A DNA stretch of 64,000 nt from Stieleria magnilauensis (GCA_007753675.1 CP036432.1:5740394-5804393); one strand, 5' to 3'; positions 9,010-14,887 are shown, numbered from the stretch's first letter. Made by a program: numbers and translations. Notes: generated by a model not told the origin, from the letters alone.

Positions 9010-10316
9010 ACCCTCGGTGCACGACGATCGCACCAAAATTAGGCTGCAAACAGGAGTTTCTCGAGGAATTCGCTGTTCCAGCCAGCGATTTTTCGCTTCC
9101 GCCTGAGGCTCTTCTTCCGAGTGTCTCGCTTGAGAAGCGTCGTCACAAACCGACGAGCAAAGCTCATGTTCGATGTCGCGTTCTTGGTTCGGAGCCGACT
9201 GGAGTCCTCATGAAACACGACATCGAGGACCCAGTGCATGCTCTCTATACTCCAATGGCTACGAGCACAATTTGAGAATTCATGCACCCGCGCCGGTCGG
9301 CTCGAAATGTAGTAGCGAACATCGCTTGATTGCCGGTCACCACGAGTCGTGCAAGTATTCGCTTGGCAGATACTTTTTGCTCCTTTCCACTGGTCGGTCA
9401 GTTCGCGAAGTGCTTTTGGAATTGGGCAGGTCGCATAGAAGCGTTCCTCTTCACGCGCGGCCTGCTTTCCTGTGGTCGTCATTGCCCGAACACCGTGGGC
9501 TGTGAGCCCATCGTTATGGGCCATCTCAAAGTGATCGGCGATGGCAGCACAGAGCTTGGGATGGTTGTCTTTGACAGCGAACAGATAGTCGCCACCTCCC
9601 TCGACGATCTTTTCAGCAATCGACTTTTGGCATCCCATGGCATCGAGCGTCACGATCGAATTGCGTAAGTCGATTAGATCGAGCAATTCGGGAATTGCCG
9701 TGATTTCGTTGGACTTTGAGTCGACCTCGGTTTGCCCAAGCGTGACACCATTTGCGGTCGCCCAGGCACTGACGATATGAATCGCATCAGATTTCTCCGC
9801 ATCGGTATAGGATCCGCGCACCGTCTTGCCATCGATCGCAACGTGAACGGGACGATTGTCGTCCTTGCTGGCGTGATCCCAATTAATCTCGCAGAGATGA
9901 GCGTGCCATTGAAGCAGCGCCTTCTGAAACTCGGCTGGTTTGATCAGGGACAACACTCGCGTGATGGTATCGTGAGACGGAATGCCGGCATCAAAGTCGG
10001 CGAATTTGGATAGCCAATCCAGTTTCTCACCACCGAAGCTTTCGATCTCATCAGGTCCGTCCGCGCCTGCGATGACCGCCGAGACAACCAAAAACAGAAT
10101 CGAGTTAAGTGGATGGATTGTCCGGCCTGCGACTCGCGGGTCGCCGACCTGATCAAAACACTCGTGAAACACATCGATTTGGGAAGCCATTGCCATCTCC
10201 ATAACAGGGCAGTGAAAAACCAGTCTGGCTGAATTTATTGGCAGAGGGGTTCACTGAGGCAAGGCTTCGACGAATACTGAAACCAGATTTTGGTGCGATC
10301 GTCGTGACCCTCGGTG
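9010..10316 (-). mobile_element. ISAs1-family insertion sequence, copy A, with 10-bp target duplication
   Basis: The element occupies 9020-10306 (1287 bases). Its ends are near-perfect inverted repeats beginning CACGACGATCGCACCAAAAT. The 10-bp direct repeat ACCCTCGGTG flanks it (9010-9019 and 10307-10316). It appears identical in length and transposase to copy B at 41237-42523, so both are recent insertions. Confidence 0.95.
9039..10202 (-). CDS. ISAs1-family transposase, copy A
   Basis: This is a 387-residue DDE transposase of the H-repeat-associated / ISAs1 type, with VAIDGKTVRGS, AIHIVSAWA, VTLDAMGCQ and YLFAVKDNHPKL in the standard order and a C-terminal WSIESMHWVLDVVFHEDSSR block holding the catalytic glutamate. 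The protein is identical to copy B. It has no other gene in the element and is intact. Confidence 0.95.
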   Translation of the reverse strand: MEMAMASQIDVFHECFDQVGDPRVAGRTIHPLNSILFLVVSAVIAGADGPDEIESFGGEKLDWLSKFADFDAGIPSHDTITRVLSLIKPAEFQKALLQWHAHLCEINWDHASKDDNRPVHVAIDGKTVRGSYTDAEKSDAIHIVSAWATANGVTLGQTEVDSKSNEITAIPELLDLIDLRNSIVTLDAMGCQKSIAEKIVEGGGDYLFAVKDNHPKLCAAIADHFEMAHNDGLTAHGVRAMTTTGKQAAREEERFYATCPIPKALRELTDQWKGAKSICQANTCTTRGDRQSSDVRYYISSRPARVHEFSNCARSHWSIESMHWVLDVVFHEDSSRLRTKNATSNMSFARRFVTTLLKRDTRKKSLRRKRKIAGWNSEFLEKLLFAA

Positions 10317-10542
10317 GGTGTCCTTGATGATGAACTCTCGTCCTGCACCGCTAATCATCATGATGCACCTCCTCTGGGTTTGCGTGAACGATGATTCTTT
10401 GGAAACGTTTGCAAGGAGCCTCGGAGCGGAGCCGATGTGAAGTACGAGCTTGTCAGATGTGGAAAATCTGAGCGGTCATTTCGAATGGTGAACGCAGGAT
10501 CCATTTGTTCGCTCGCTCCTGACGCCGCCGAGGCAAGACTTT

Positions 10543-10621
10543 GGAAGTTTGAAGTAAGAAGGGTGAAGTTTGAAAAGCATGCAGTCACACTTCACAATTC
10601 GAACTTCCGACTTCAAACTTT
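10543..10621. repeat. palindromic element, GAAGTTTGAAGT family (no gene)
   Basis: Two arms, each built of degenerate 7-8-base repeats of GAAGTTT/GAAGTAA, face each other and fold into a ~32-bp imperfect hairpin with a short loop. The arms match the ends of the four-helix-bundle element at 11989-12446. It ends five bases before tRNA-Arg(TCG). Confidence 0.85.
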
Positions 10622-10625
10622 CGAG

Positions 10626-10697
10626 TACCTCGCCAGGGAGTCGAACCCCGTCTAACGGTTTCGAAGACCGTCGTGCTTTCCATCACACTCGCAAGGC
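10626..10697 (-). tRNA. tRNA-Arg(TCG)
   Basis: Acceptor GCCTTGC/GCGAGGT, anticodon arm ACGGT-CTTCGAA-ACCGT, and T-arm CGGGG/CCCTG. Its 5' end lies eight bases from the start codon of the divergent four-helix-bundle gene. Confidence 0.85.
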
Positions 10698-10705
10698 ATA
10701 TTCCA

Positions 10706-11053
10706 ATGAAGAGCGACTTACCCGATCGCACGTTCGCATTTGCCGAAAGAATTGTTCGCCTCTGTCGACACCTTGAATCTGAAGGCGTCGTCTCGGGGAC
10801 ACTCATGAAGCAAGTTCTCCGAGCCGGCACTGCAATCGGATCCCATATCGAGGAAGCTCAGGCGAGCGAAAGTCGCAAGGACTTCGTCCACAAGTATTCG
10901 CTTGCACTTAAAGAAGCTCGCGAAAGCCATTATTGGCTTCGATTGCTCATCGCCGCTGAAGTGGTTTCAGCCGCCCGACTTGACCCACTGAAACAAGAGG
11001 CGAACGAGCTGATCGCTATTCTTACGTCAATCTGCAAGAAGAGTCGCGACTAA
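10706..11053 (+). CDS. four-helix-bundle protein (23S intervening-sequence / bAvd-like), copy 1
   Basis: This 115-residue helical protein (LPDRTFAFAERIVRLC...RAGTAIGSHIEEA...KDFVHKYSLALKEARESHYWLRLL) matches the TIGR02436 group, found in intervening sequences of 23S rRNA genes and related to the Avd accessory protein of diversity-generating retroelements. The family is pentameric and basic and binds nucleic acid; its true role is unsettled. It is about 80% identical to copy 2 and lies on the strand opposite the tRNAs. The start MKSDLP is conserved in both copies. An arm of the palindromic repeat follows its stop; the expected matching arm upstream is missing, replaced by tRNA-Arg(TCG). Confidence 0.85.
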   Translation: MKSDLPDRTFAFAERIVRLCRHLESEGVVSGTLMKQVLRAGTAIGSHIEEAQASESRKDFVHKYSLALKEARESHYWLRLLIAAEVVSAARLDPLKQEANELIAILTSICKKSRD

Positions 11054-11054
11054 A

Positions 11055-11087
11055 TTTCACACTTCACTCTTCTTACTTCAAACTTCC
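11055..11087. repeat. single arm of the GAAGTTTGAAGT element (right end of copy 1)
   Basis: A run of CTTC/ACTTCAAACTTCC heptads begins one base after the stop of copy 1, in the position and sequence of the right end of the intact element at 12414-12446. Confidence 0.8.
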
Positions 11088-11090
11088 ATC

Positions 11091-11142
11091 CGCCTCCTGC
11101 CTCACAGGCAAGTGCGCACAAACCGAGTACACCACGGACACC
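11091..11142 (-). pseudogene. 5' half of a tRNA-His(GTG)-like gene, cut by the element end
   Basis: From 11142 the minus strand shows GGTGTCC (acceptor 5' half), a D-arm-like hairpin, and an anticodon arm CTTGC-CTGTGAG-GCAGG that reads GTG. The sequence then passes straight into the repeat arm at 11087, and the T-arm and 3' acceptor are absent. It is best read as a tRNA truncated by insertion of, or recombination at, the four-helix-bundle element. An apparently complete tRNA-His is at 14520. Confidence 0.5.
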
Positions 11143-11180
11143 GTGTTAAAGCGGCTCCGCAGTGGAAGCGAAGCCGCAGT

Positions 11181-11987
11181 TTAGTCGATGAATGCGACGT
11201 GTCGCATCGCGATCGATTCGTTTTCTGTGTTCATCATGACTTGATGCCATCCGTCCAAAAGAATCGTCTTGTGATCCGGATGACGCACACGTCCTCGAAC
11301 GAACACGCTTGGGTTTCGTCGCTGAGCCACCCAATGCAAATGACGAAGTTCTGGCTTTCGGCTAATCAATCGCCGATGCTGACCTTCGGTCAAACCGTTT
11401 GGGTATTGGTTACTGACGTAAACCAGTTGTCCTCCCTGGCGAACCACCTCCTCACACATGTGGGGCTTACCACCGCCACGTGAGATCGGTTCGTTCCGCA
11501 ACGCCAGTCGAGCGTCGACGAGACCTTGGTTCTCGACGGGAACAAAGAACCATTCACCTTGGCGGATAAACGCTTCGTTGCGTCGGCGGTTTCGCTTACG
11601 CGGCTTCACGCCGAGACGGTTTTCGAGTGCTCGTACCGCAGTCGGCTTGAGCGCGTCGAAAGCAGTCTTCACCGATGAAACCGAAGCTCGCTCCGGAACA
11701 GCCGCAACGAACCAGTGACGCTCGTCGTGTCCGCAAAGAAACTTGTGCTTTCCGTCGTCTTGACGCGACATCAACAGCAAGTGGCGTAGCGAAGGCTGAA
11801 CGTCGATCACTTGCGTTTCAGCGACCAACTTGGGCTGAATCGAAAGATCGAAGAATTCGCCCTCGGCGTCATTGCCGATGTCGATCGAAACTTCGGGAGT
11901 GATTCCCCAACGTCGAACGACGGGAGGGTGGACTTTTGCTCGAGCACCAATCCGCGTGAATTGACGCTCGATACTCTGCATACACAT
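11181..11987 (-). CDS. hypothetical protein of the tRNA island (268 aa)
   Basis: I do not recognise this family. It is soluble, basic, and has no signal peptide. Visible segments are FARIG/ARAKV-like residues at the N-terminus, IDIGNDAEGEFFDLSI near residue 35, FLCGHDERHWFVAAVPE near 80, a basic KPRKRNRRRNEAF near 130, a GEWFFVPV block, and LHWVAQRRNPSVFVRGRVRHPDHKTILLDGWHQV near the C-terminus. The last block, with HPDH and DGWH, is the best candidate for an active or metal site. It sits between tRNAs on the array strand. The four-helix-bundle element 2 ends one base before its ATG, so its native leader and ribosome-binding site are displaced. A role in RNA processing or repair is inferred from context only. 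Confidence 0.6.
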   Translation of the reverse strand: MCMQSIERQFTRIGARAKVHPPVVRRWGITPEVSIDIGNDAEGEFFDLSIQPKLVAETQVIDVQPSLRHLLLMSRQDDGKHKFLCGHDERHWFVAAVPERASVSSVKTAFDALKPTAVRALENRLGVKPRKRNRRRNEAFIRQGEWFFVPVENQGLVDARLALRNEPISRGGGKPHMCEEVVRQGGQLVYVSNQYPNGLTEGQHRRLISRKPELRHLHWVAQRRNPSVFVRGRVRHPDHKTILLDGWHQVMMNTENESIAMRHVAFID

Positions 11988-11988
11988 T

Positions 11989-12446
11989 GGAAGTTCGAAG
12001 TAAGAAGTTGGAAGTTGGAAAATGAGCAGGTATGCTTTGTTTTTTGATACTCGATGAGGTATGTAATGAAGAGCGATTTGCCCGAACGGACGTTCGCGTT
12101 TGCCGAACGAATTGTTCGACTTTGCCAGTTCCTTGAAAGTGAAGGCATCGTCTCCAGCATATTGATGAAACAGGTGCTTCGCTCAGGAACCGCAATCGGC
12201 TCACACGTCGAGGAAGGTCAGGCAAGCGAGAGCAAGAAGGACTTCATTCACAAGTATTCGCTCGCGCTAAAAGAGGCCCGTGAGACCCACTATTGGCTAC
12301 GCCTTCTCGCAGCCGCCGAGATTGTCCCCCGTGCGAGGCTCGATCCAATCACGCAAGAAGCGAACGAGCTCGTCGCGATCCTAACCACGATATGCAAGAA
12401 GAACCGCGACTAGTTTCGCACTTCAAACTTCTTACTTCAAACTTCC
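11989..12446 (+). mobile_element. 458-bp element: four-helix-bundle gene between 33-bp inverted repeats
   Basis: The left arm (11989-12021) and right arm (12414-12446) are inverted copies; both begin, read inward, with GGAAGTTYGAAGTAAGAAGT. About 80% of positions agree. The arms are themselves built of heptad-like repeats. The gene starts 45 bases inside the left arm and its stop is immediately followed by the right arm. The same arms, without a gene, make the short palindromes scattered through the array. The layout is that of a small mobile element or of a 23S-type intervening sequence outside rRNA. Confidence 0.75.
12066..12413 (+). CDS. four-helix-bundle protein (23S intervening-sequence / bAvd-like), copy 2
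   Basis: This 115-residue protein begins MKSDLPERTFAFAERIVRLCQ and has the same four helices as copy 1. It differs mainly at helix ends (SSILMKQVLRSGTAIGSHVEEGQ). The longer frame from 12054 (MRYVMKSD) is less likely because copy 1 has no such extension. It is the only gene of the 458-bp element and is oriented against the tRNAs. Whether the protein mobilises the element, binds its RNA or protects it is unknown. Confidence 0.85.
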   Translation: MKSDLPERTFAFAERIVRLCQFLESEGIVSSILMKQVLRSGTAIGSHVEEGQASESKKDFIHKYSLALKEARETHYWLRLLAAAEIVPRARLDPITQEANELVAILTTICKKNRD

Positions 12447-12449
12447 AAA

Positions 12450-12525
12450 CGGCCCGACCAGGAATCGAACCCGGAACTTCTGGTTAGAAGCCAGAGATGA
12501 TGTCCGTTTCACCATCGATCCAGGA
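12450..12525 (-). tRNA. tRNA-Arg(TCT), mismatched acceptor
   Basis: D-arm GATG/CATC, anticodon arm TCTGG-CTTCTAA-CCAGA and T-arm CCGGG/CCTGG are sound. The acceptor halves TCCTGGA and TCGGGCC pair at only about four of seven positions. The 3' end lies four bases from the right end of element 2. Confidence 0.72.
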
Positions 12526-12530
12526 TGAGC

Positions 12531-12611
12531 TGGTTAGCAGTTAGCTTGTTAGCAATTAGCTCTCTTCGGCTTTGCTAGTTACTGATTCGCTAACGGCTAA
12601 TTCGCGACTAA
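12531..12611. repeat. palindromic element, GCTAACGGCTAAT family
   Basis: Repeats of TTAGC/GTTAGCA on one side face GCTAACGGCTAATTCGC on the other across a short loop. Same architecture as the GAAGTTT family but unrelated sequence. Lies between tRNA-Arg(TCT) and tRNA-Ser(GCT). Confidence 0.8.
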
Positions 12612-12615
12612 AAAG

Positions 12616-12702
12616 CGGAAGGCATGGGATTCGAACCCACATGACTCAGGAAGTCGCACGGTTTAGCAAACCGGCCCGGCAAGCCGTATCCGGCTACCTT
12701 CC
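12616..12702 (-). tRNA. tRNA-Ser(GCT)
   Basis: Acceptor GGAAGGT/GCCTTCC with G73, anticodon arm CGGTT-TGCTAAA core reading GCT, and a long variable arm, as expected of a class II tRNA. Confidence 0.9.
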
Positions 12703-12712
12703 GAAAATTGAG

Positions 12713-12778
12713 TGGACCGCAAGGGAATCGAACCCTTCTCATCGATCTTGCAAGGATCTGTCACCCACAGAGTCTATT
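12713..12778 (-). tRNA. degenerate tRNA-Ala-like gene (TGC)
   Basis: T-arm AAGGG-TTCGATT-CCCTT and anticodon loop CTTGCAA in a GATC/GATC stem are clear. The 5' acceptor half does not pair with the 3' half GCGGTCC at all and the D-arm is irregular. A normal tRNA-Ala(TGC) exists at 13683. Confidence 0.4.
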
Positions 12779-12802
12779 TCTCGGCGAACATTCCAGCCCT
12801 CG

Positions 12803-12885
12803 TGAAGTTTGAAGTAAGAAGGATGAAGTTTGAAATTGGTGCACATTCAGATTTTCAAACTTCGAACTTCCCACTTCAAACTTCC
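12803..12885. repeat. palindromic element, GAAGTTTGAAGT family
   Basis: Arms of about 33 bases facing each other across a ~17-base loop, between the Ala-like and Val(GAC) tRNAs. Confidence 0.85.
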
Positions 12886-12891
12886 GAAACG

Positions 12892-12964
12892 TGATCACGG
12901 ATGGAATCGAACCATCGGTCTCCTGCTTGTCACGCAGGCGTCTTAGCCGCTGGACCACGCGATC
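12892..12964 (-). tRNA. tRNA-Val(GAC)
   Basis: Acceptor GATCGCG/CGTGATC, anticodon arm CCTGC-GTGACAA-GCAGG, T-arm GATGG/CCATC. Confidence 0.88.
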
Positions 12965-12976
12965 GTTTTGCACAAG

Positions 12977-13058
12977 TAGTCGAGACAGGAGTCGAACCGG
13001 CAAAATCGATTTGAAAAACCTCTCATGCTTGCCGCTTTGCCTGTTTGCGTACTCGACC
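12977..13058 (-). tRNA. tRNA-Leu(GAG)
   Basis: Acceptor GGTCGAG/CTCGACT. The anticodon loop ATGAGAG is closed by a weak stem (CAAGC with GTTTT) and a long AT-rich variable region follows. Body similar to tRNA-Leu(CAA) at 13352. The weak anticodon stem lowers confidence. Confidence 0.65.
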
Positions 13059-13065
13059 TTAGAAG

Positions 13066-13134
13066 TAGCGGATCCGGGGGTCGCACCCGGCGGTCCTGGC
13101 TTATGAGGCCTGGCTGAGCACTGGCCCATCCGCG
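13066..13134 (-). tRNA. tRNA-Met-type (CAT), copy 1
   Basis: Anticodon arm CAGGC-CTCATAA-GCCAG and T-arm CCGGG-TGCGACC-CCCGG. Position 1 is C and unpaired with 72, as in initiator tRNAs, but the anticodon stem lacks three G-C pairs. CAT could be initiator, elongator or lysidine-modified Ile. The D-loop is atypical. Confidence 0.72.
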
Positions 13135-13151
13135 TTGTTGTTGCATCGAAG

Positions 13152-13219
13152 TAGCGGGTTCGGGGGTCGCACCCGACGGTCCAGGCTTATGAGGCCCGGA
13201 TGAGCCTGGCTCACCCGCA
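13152..13219 (-). tRNA. tRNA-Met-type (CAT), copy 2
   Basis: Anticodon arm CGGGC-CTCATAA-GCCTG, T-arm TCGGG-TGCGACC-CCCGA, acceptor TGCGGGT/ACCCGCT with an unpaired first position. A close paralogue of copy 1, with the same unusual TGCGACC T-loop. Confidence 0.72.
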
Positions 13220-13241
13220 TTGTTGTTTCACTTTGAAGAAG

Positions 13242-13341
13242 TAGCCATGGCGAGAATTGAACTCGCACGCCGCACCATCTTCTCGGATTCTGTGCACGAC
13301 AGTCTGGTGTCCGCGTGTCTCGCAGGTTCCACCACTTGGAA
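13242..13341 (-). tRNA. tRNA-Leu-like (probable CAG), atypical
   Basis: The D-arm region (GTGGTGGAA...GAGACACGC) is Leu-like and the T-arm GCGAG-TTCAATT-CTCGC is intact. The anticodon hairpin GACA-CCAGAC-TGTC closes on a 6-base loop containing CAG. The acceptor halves (TTCCAAG, CATGGCT) pair at only four of seven positions. A variable arm is present. Confidence 0.5.
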
Positions 13342-13351
13342 GTCATGAAAG

Positions 13352-13430
13352 TAGCGCGGGAGGGAATCGAACCCACAGACATGTCACGGAGGTTTGAGCT
13401 CCGCCGCTTTACCGGTTTGCGTACCGCGCC
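13352..13430 (-). tRNA. tRNA-Leu(CAA)
   Basis: Acceptor GGCGCGG/CCGCGCT, D-stem CGC/GCG, anticodon arm CGGAG-CTCAAAC-CTCCG, variable region of about ten bases, T-loop TTCGATT. Confidence 0.85.
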
Positions 13431-13446
13431 GTTTAGATTGAAAAAG

Positions 13447-13519
13447 CGTCCCCGATCGGATTTGAACCGACGACCTCTTGCGTGACAGGCAAGCGAGCAC
13501 TCCGCTGCTCCACGAGGAC
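13447..13519 (-). tRNA. tRNA-Asp(GTC)
   Basis: Acceptor GTCCTCG/CGGGGAC, D-arm GAGC/GCTC, anticodon arm CTTGC-CTGTCAC-GCAAG, T-arm GTCGG/CCGAT, G73. Confidence 0.9.
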
Positions 13520-13523
13520 GTTT

Positions 13524-13589
13524 GGAAGTTTGAAGTGAAAAGTATGAAGTGTGAAATTTCAAACTTCGAACTTCACCCTTCAAACTTCC
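13524..13589. repeat. palindromic element, GAAGTTTGAAGT family
   Basis: Short version (66 bases) with two facing arms, between tRNA-Asp and tRNA-Leu(TAG). Confidence 0.85.
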
Positions 13590-13592
13590 GAA

Positions 13593-13666
13593 TAGCTCGA
13601 GTGGGATTCGAACCCACAGCATCTCTGGTTCTAAGCCAAAGTGGTCTTCCGGTTGCCTACCGAGCC
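13593..13666 (-). tRNA. tRNA-Leu(TAG), short variable loop
   Basis: Acceptor GGCTCGG/TCGAGCT, anticodon arm TTTGG-CTTAGAA-CCAGA. The variable region is only about five bases, unusual for a bacterial tRNA-Leu. Confidence 0.82.
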
Positions 13667-13682
13667 GTTTGTTTGAACTGAG

Positions 13683-13753
13683 TGGAGCACCAGGGAATCG
13701 AACCCTGATCTTCTGCTTGCAACACAGACGTCTTCCCGTTGGACGAGCGCCCC
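13683..13753 (-). tRNA. tRNA-Ala(TGC)
   Basis: Acceptor GGGGCGC/GTGCTCC, anticodon arm TCTGT-GTTGCAA-GCAGA, T-arm CAGGG/CCCTG. Confidence 0.88.
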
Positions 13754-13818
13754 ATATGTTTTGTGTTTGAAGAGGTCTTTGCTTCGTTGCTGGTTCGCCT
13801 CTTTCAAAATGTTTTCAG

Positions 13819-13892
13819 TACCCAGAGCAGGGATCGAACCTGCAAACACTCGGGTTTAAGCCGAGTCGCTCTGCCGATTGGCGTACCTGGGC
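13819..13892 (-). tRNA. tRNA-Leu(TAA), short variable loop
   Basis: Acceptor GCCCAGG/TCTGGGT, anticodon stem ACTCGG/CCGAGT around CTTAAAC, T-arm GCAGG/CCTGC. Class I-like variable loop. Confidence 0.83.
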
Positions 13893-13899
13893 ATGTAAG

Positions 13900-13971
13900 T
13901 AGCCCCGGATGGAATCGAACCATCGTTTCCTGCGTGTAAAACAGGTGTCGTAGCCGTTGGACCACAGGACC
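13900..13971 (-). tRNA. tRNA-Val(TAC)
   Basis: Acceptor GGTCCTG/CGGGGCT, anticodon arm CCTGT-TTTACAC-GCAGG, T-arm GATGG/CCATC. Confidence 0.87.
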
Positions 13972-13974
13972 GGC

Positions 13975-14054
13975 GGAAGTTTGAAGCAAGAAGTTCGAAG
14001 TGTGAAAACGTGCTCCGGGAAATTTCAAACTTCACCCTTCTTCCTTCGAACTTC
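13975..14054. repeat. palindromic element, GAAGTTTGAAGT family
   Basis: Two facing arms between tRNA-Val(TAC) and the D-armless tRNA-Ser. The left arm starts four bases from the tRNA 5' end. Confidence 0.85.
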
Positions 14055-14094
14055 AAAATGCCTCCCGTGTGGAAACGCTCCCAAGTTGTTTAAG

Positions 14095-14160
14095 CGGAAG
14101 CCGTGGGACTCGAACCCACAACGGTTTGACCCGCAGCTGTTTTCAAGCTGTACATCTTCC
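14095..14160 (-). tRNA. tRNA-Ser-like, D-arm missing (TGA-type loop)
   Basis: Acceptor GGAAGAT/GGCTTCC with G73 matches tRNA-Ser(GCT) of the array, the T-arm GTGGG/CCCAC is intact and a long variable hairpin (CGG/CCG) is present. The acceptor runs after only a few bases into the anticodon hairpin CAGCT/AGCTG, so the D-arm is absent. The loop TGAAAAC is one base out of register with the expected CTTGAAA. Confidence 0.5.
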
Positions 14161-14231
14161 GCTCGCTCTCGCCTTACTCCTCCCTAATCGGTCGGCGGCC
14201 GAGCGAGCGGTCCGGCCGGGAGCTTCCAGGA

Positions 14232-14320
14232 ATAGCGAGTTAGCGTTTAGTGGGTTAGCGGTTAGCAGAATCCCATCTCCAAAAGCTAATCGCTAATTGG
14301 CTAACAGCCAATAAGCTAGC
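14232..14320. repeat. palindromic element, GCTAACGGCTAAT family
   Basis: GTTAGCG repeats on the left face CTAATCGCTAATTGGCTAAC on the right. Between the Ser-like and Glu tRNAs. Confidence 0.8.
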
Positions 14321-14324
14321 CAAG

Positions 14325-14399
14325 TGACGTGGGCGGGAATCGAACCCGCGGACTCCTGGATGAAAACCAGACGATTCTGCCATCAGAATCTACCACGCC
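14325..14399 (-). tRNA. tRNA-Glu(TTC)
   Basis: Acceptor GGCGTGG/CCACGTC, anticodon arm TCTGG-TTTTCAT-CCAGG, T-arm GCGGG/CCCGC, D-stem ATTC/GAAT. Confidence 0.88.
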
Positions 14400-14403
14400 A
14401 AAT

Positions 14404-14482
14404 GAAGCTTGAAGTAAGAAGGGCAAAATGTAAGAAGGTTCGGGTTCCTTATTCAAACTTCACCCTTCACTCTTCAAACTTC
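14404..14482. repeat. palindromic element, GAAGTTTGAAGT family
   Basis: Two facing arms, between tRNA-Glu and the tRNA fragment at 14487. Confidence 0.8.
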
Positions 14483-14486
14483 TGAA

Positions 14487-14511
14487 CGCCTAGCCAGTAG
14501 TCGAATGCGGC
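14487..14511 (-). pseudogene. 3' tRNA fragment (T-arm and acceptor remnant)
   Basis: A poorly paired T-arm with TTCGACT, followed by an acceptor-like CTAGGCG, has no 5' part. It abuts the repeat at 14404-14482. Confidence 0.4.
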
Positions 14512-14519
14512 TTGACAAG

Positions 14520-14595
14520 GGTGACCAACCGGAATTGAACCGGCGACAAACTCATTCACAGTGAGTCTCTGGAAACCAGCACCAGATCTGGCCAC
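14520..14595 (-). tRNA. tRNA-His(GTG)
   Basis: Acceptor GTGGCCA/TGGTCAC with C73, anticodon arm ACTCA-CTGTGAA-TGAGT, T-arm GCCGG-TTCAATT-CCGGT. Confidence 0.87.
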
Positions 14596-14597
14596 AG

Positions 14598-14668
14598 TCG
14601 GGTATCAGTGAGTCGCACACTGTCCATGCGTGGTCCCAAACCACACCGCTTACTCCAAGCTATACCCG
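14598..14668 (-). tRNA. tRNA-Pro(TGG)
   Basis: Acceptor CGGGTAT/ATACCCG, D-stem GCTT/AAGC, anticodon arm TGTGG-TTTGGGA-CCACG. The T-loop TGCGACT departs from the TTC consensus, as in the two CAT tRNAs. It starts three bases from tRNA-His. Confidence 0.83.
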
Positions 14669-14683
14669 AAAATATTCAACAAG

Positions 14684-14758
14684 CGCCGAGGACAGGAATC
14701 GAACCTGTGTTTGCCTGATTCAGAGTCAGGTGCAACGACCAGCAGTTGCCGCCTCGGT
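14684..14758 (-). tRNA. tRNA-Gln(CTG)
   Basis: Acceptor ACCGAGG/CCTCGGC (first pair A-C), D-stem GCAAC/GTTGC, anticodon arm CCTGA-CTCTGAA-TCAGG, T-arm ACAGG/CCTGT, G73. Confidence 0.87.
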
Positions 14759-14762
14759 GTTT

Positions 14763-14795
14763 GGAAGTTTGAAGTCAGAAGTGTGAAGTTTGAAA
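14763..14795. repeat. left arm of GAAGTTTGAAGT element flanking tRNA-Gln(TTG)
   Basis: This single arm matches the left end of element 2 and is paired with the inverted arm at 14888-14921. The intact tRNA-Gln(TTG) lies between them. Confidence 0.8.
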
Positions 14796-14796
14796 G

Positions 14797-14868
14797 CACG
14801 GGTGGCAGGATTCGAACCTGCATACCACTGCTTCAAAGGCAGCTGACTTACCGTTAGCCAACACCCGA
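14797..14868 (-). tRNA. tRNA-Gln(TTG), enclosed by inverted element arms
   Basis: Acceptor TCGGGTG/CACCCGT with a weak first pair, anticodon arm GCTGC-CTTTGAA-GCAGT, T-arm GCAGG/CCTGC. Flanked at one and nineteen bases by the two inverted repeat arms. Confidence 0.86.
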
Positions 14869-14887
14869 ATGTTGCGCATCGTTCTCT

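Larger units (their letters stand above)
8189..10361 (-). pseudogene. slipin / SPFH (band 7) gene interrupted by an ISAs1-family element
   Basis: The gene starts at 10361 (MMISGAGREFIIKDT), six bases after a strong AGGAGG, runs to 10317, and resumes at 9019 after the insertion. Removing the element and one copy of the 10-bp target duplication restores KDTHRGLYYEDGK in frame. The product, about 295 residues, is an SPFH domain (VRERELTIKGQEILTADKV, then a long Glu/Ala/Arg-rich coiled coil with ARTRAEVEQIEAQSRAET). No N-terminal membrane hairpin is evident. Slipins are recurrent partners of RtcB/Ro60 in predicted RNA-repair loci. The downstream fragment has an open frame from a TTG at 9049 inside the IS, so a nearly complete protein lacking about 15 native residues could still be made. 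Confidence 0.85.

Noticed and set aside
11807-12225. Minus-strand frames antisense to the four-helix-bundle gene
   Set aside because: They only reflect the reverse complement of the conserved helix-bundle frame.
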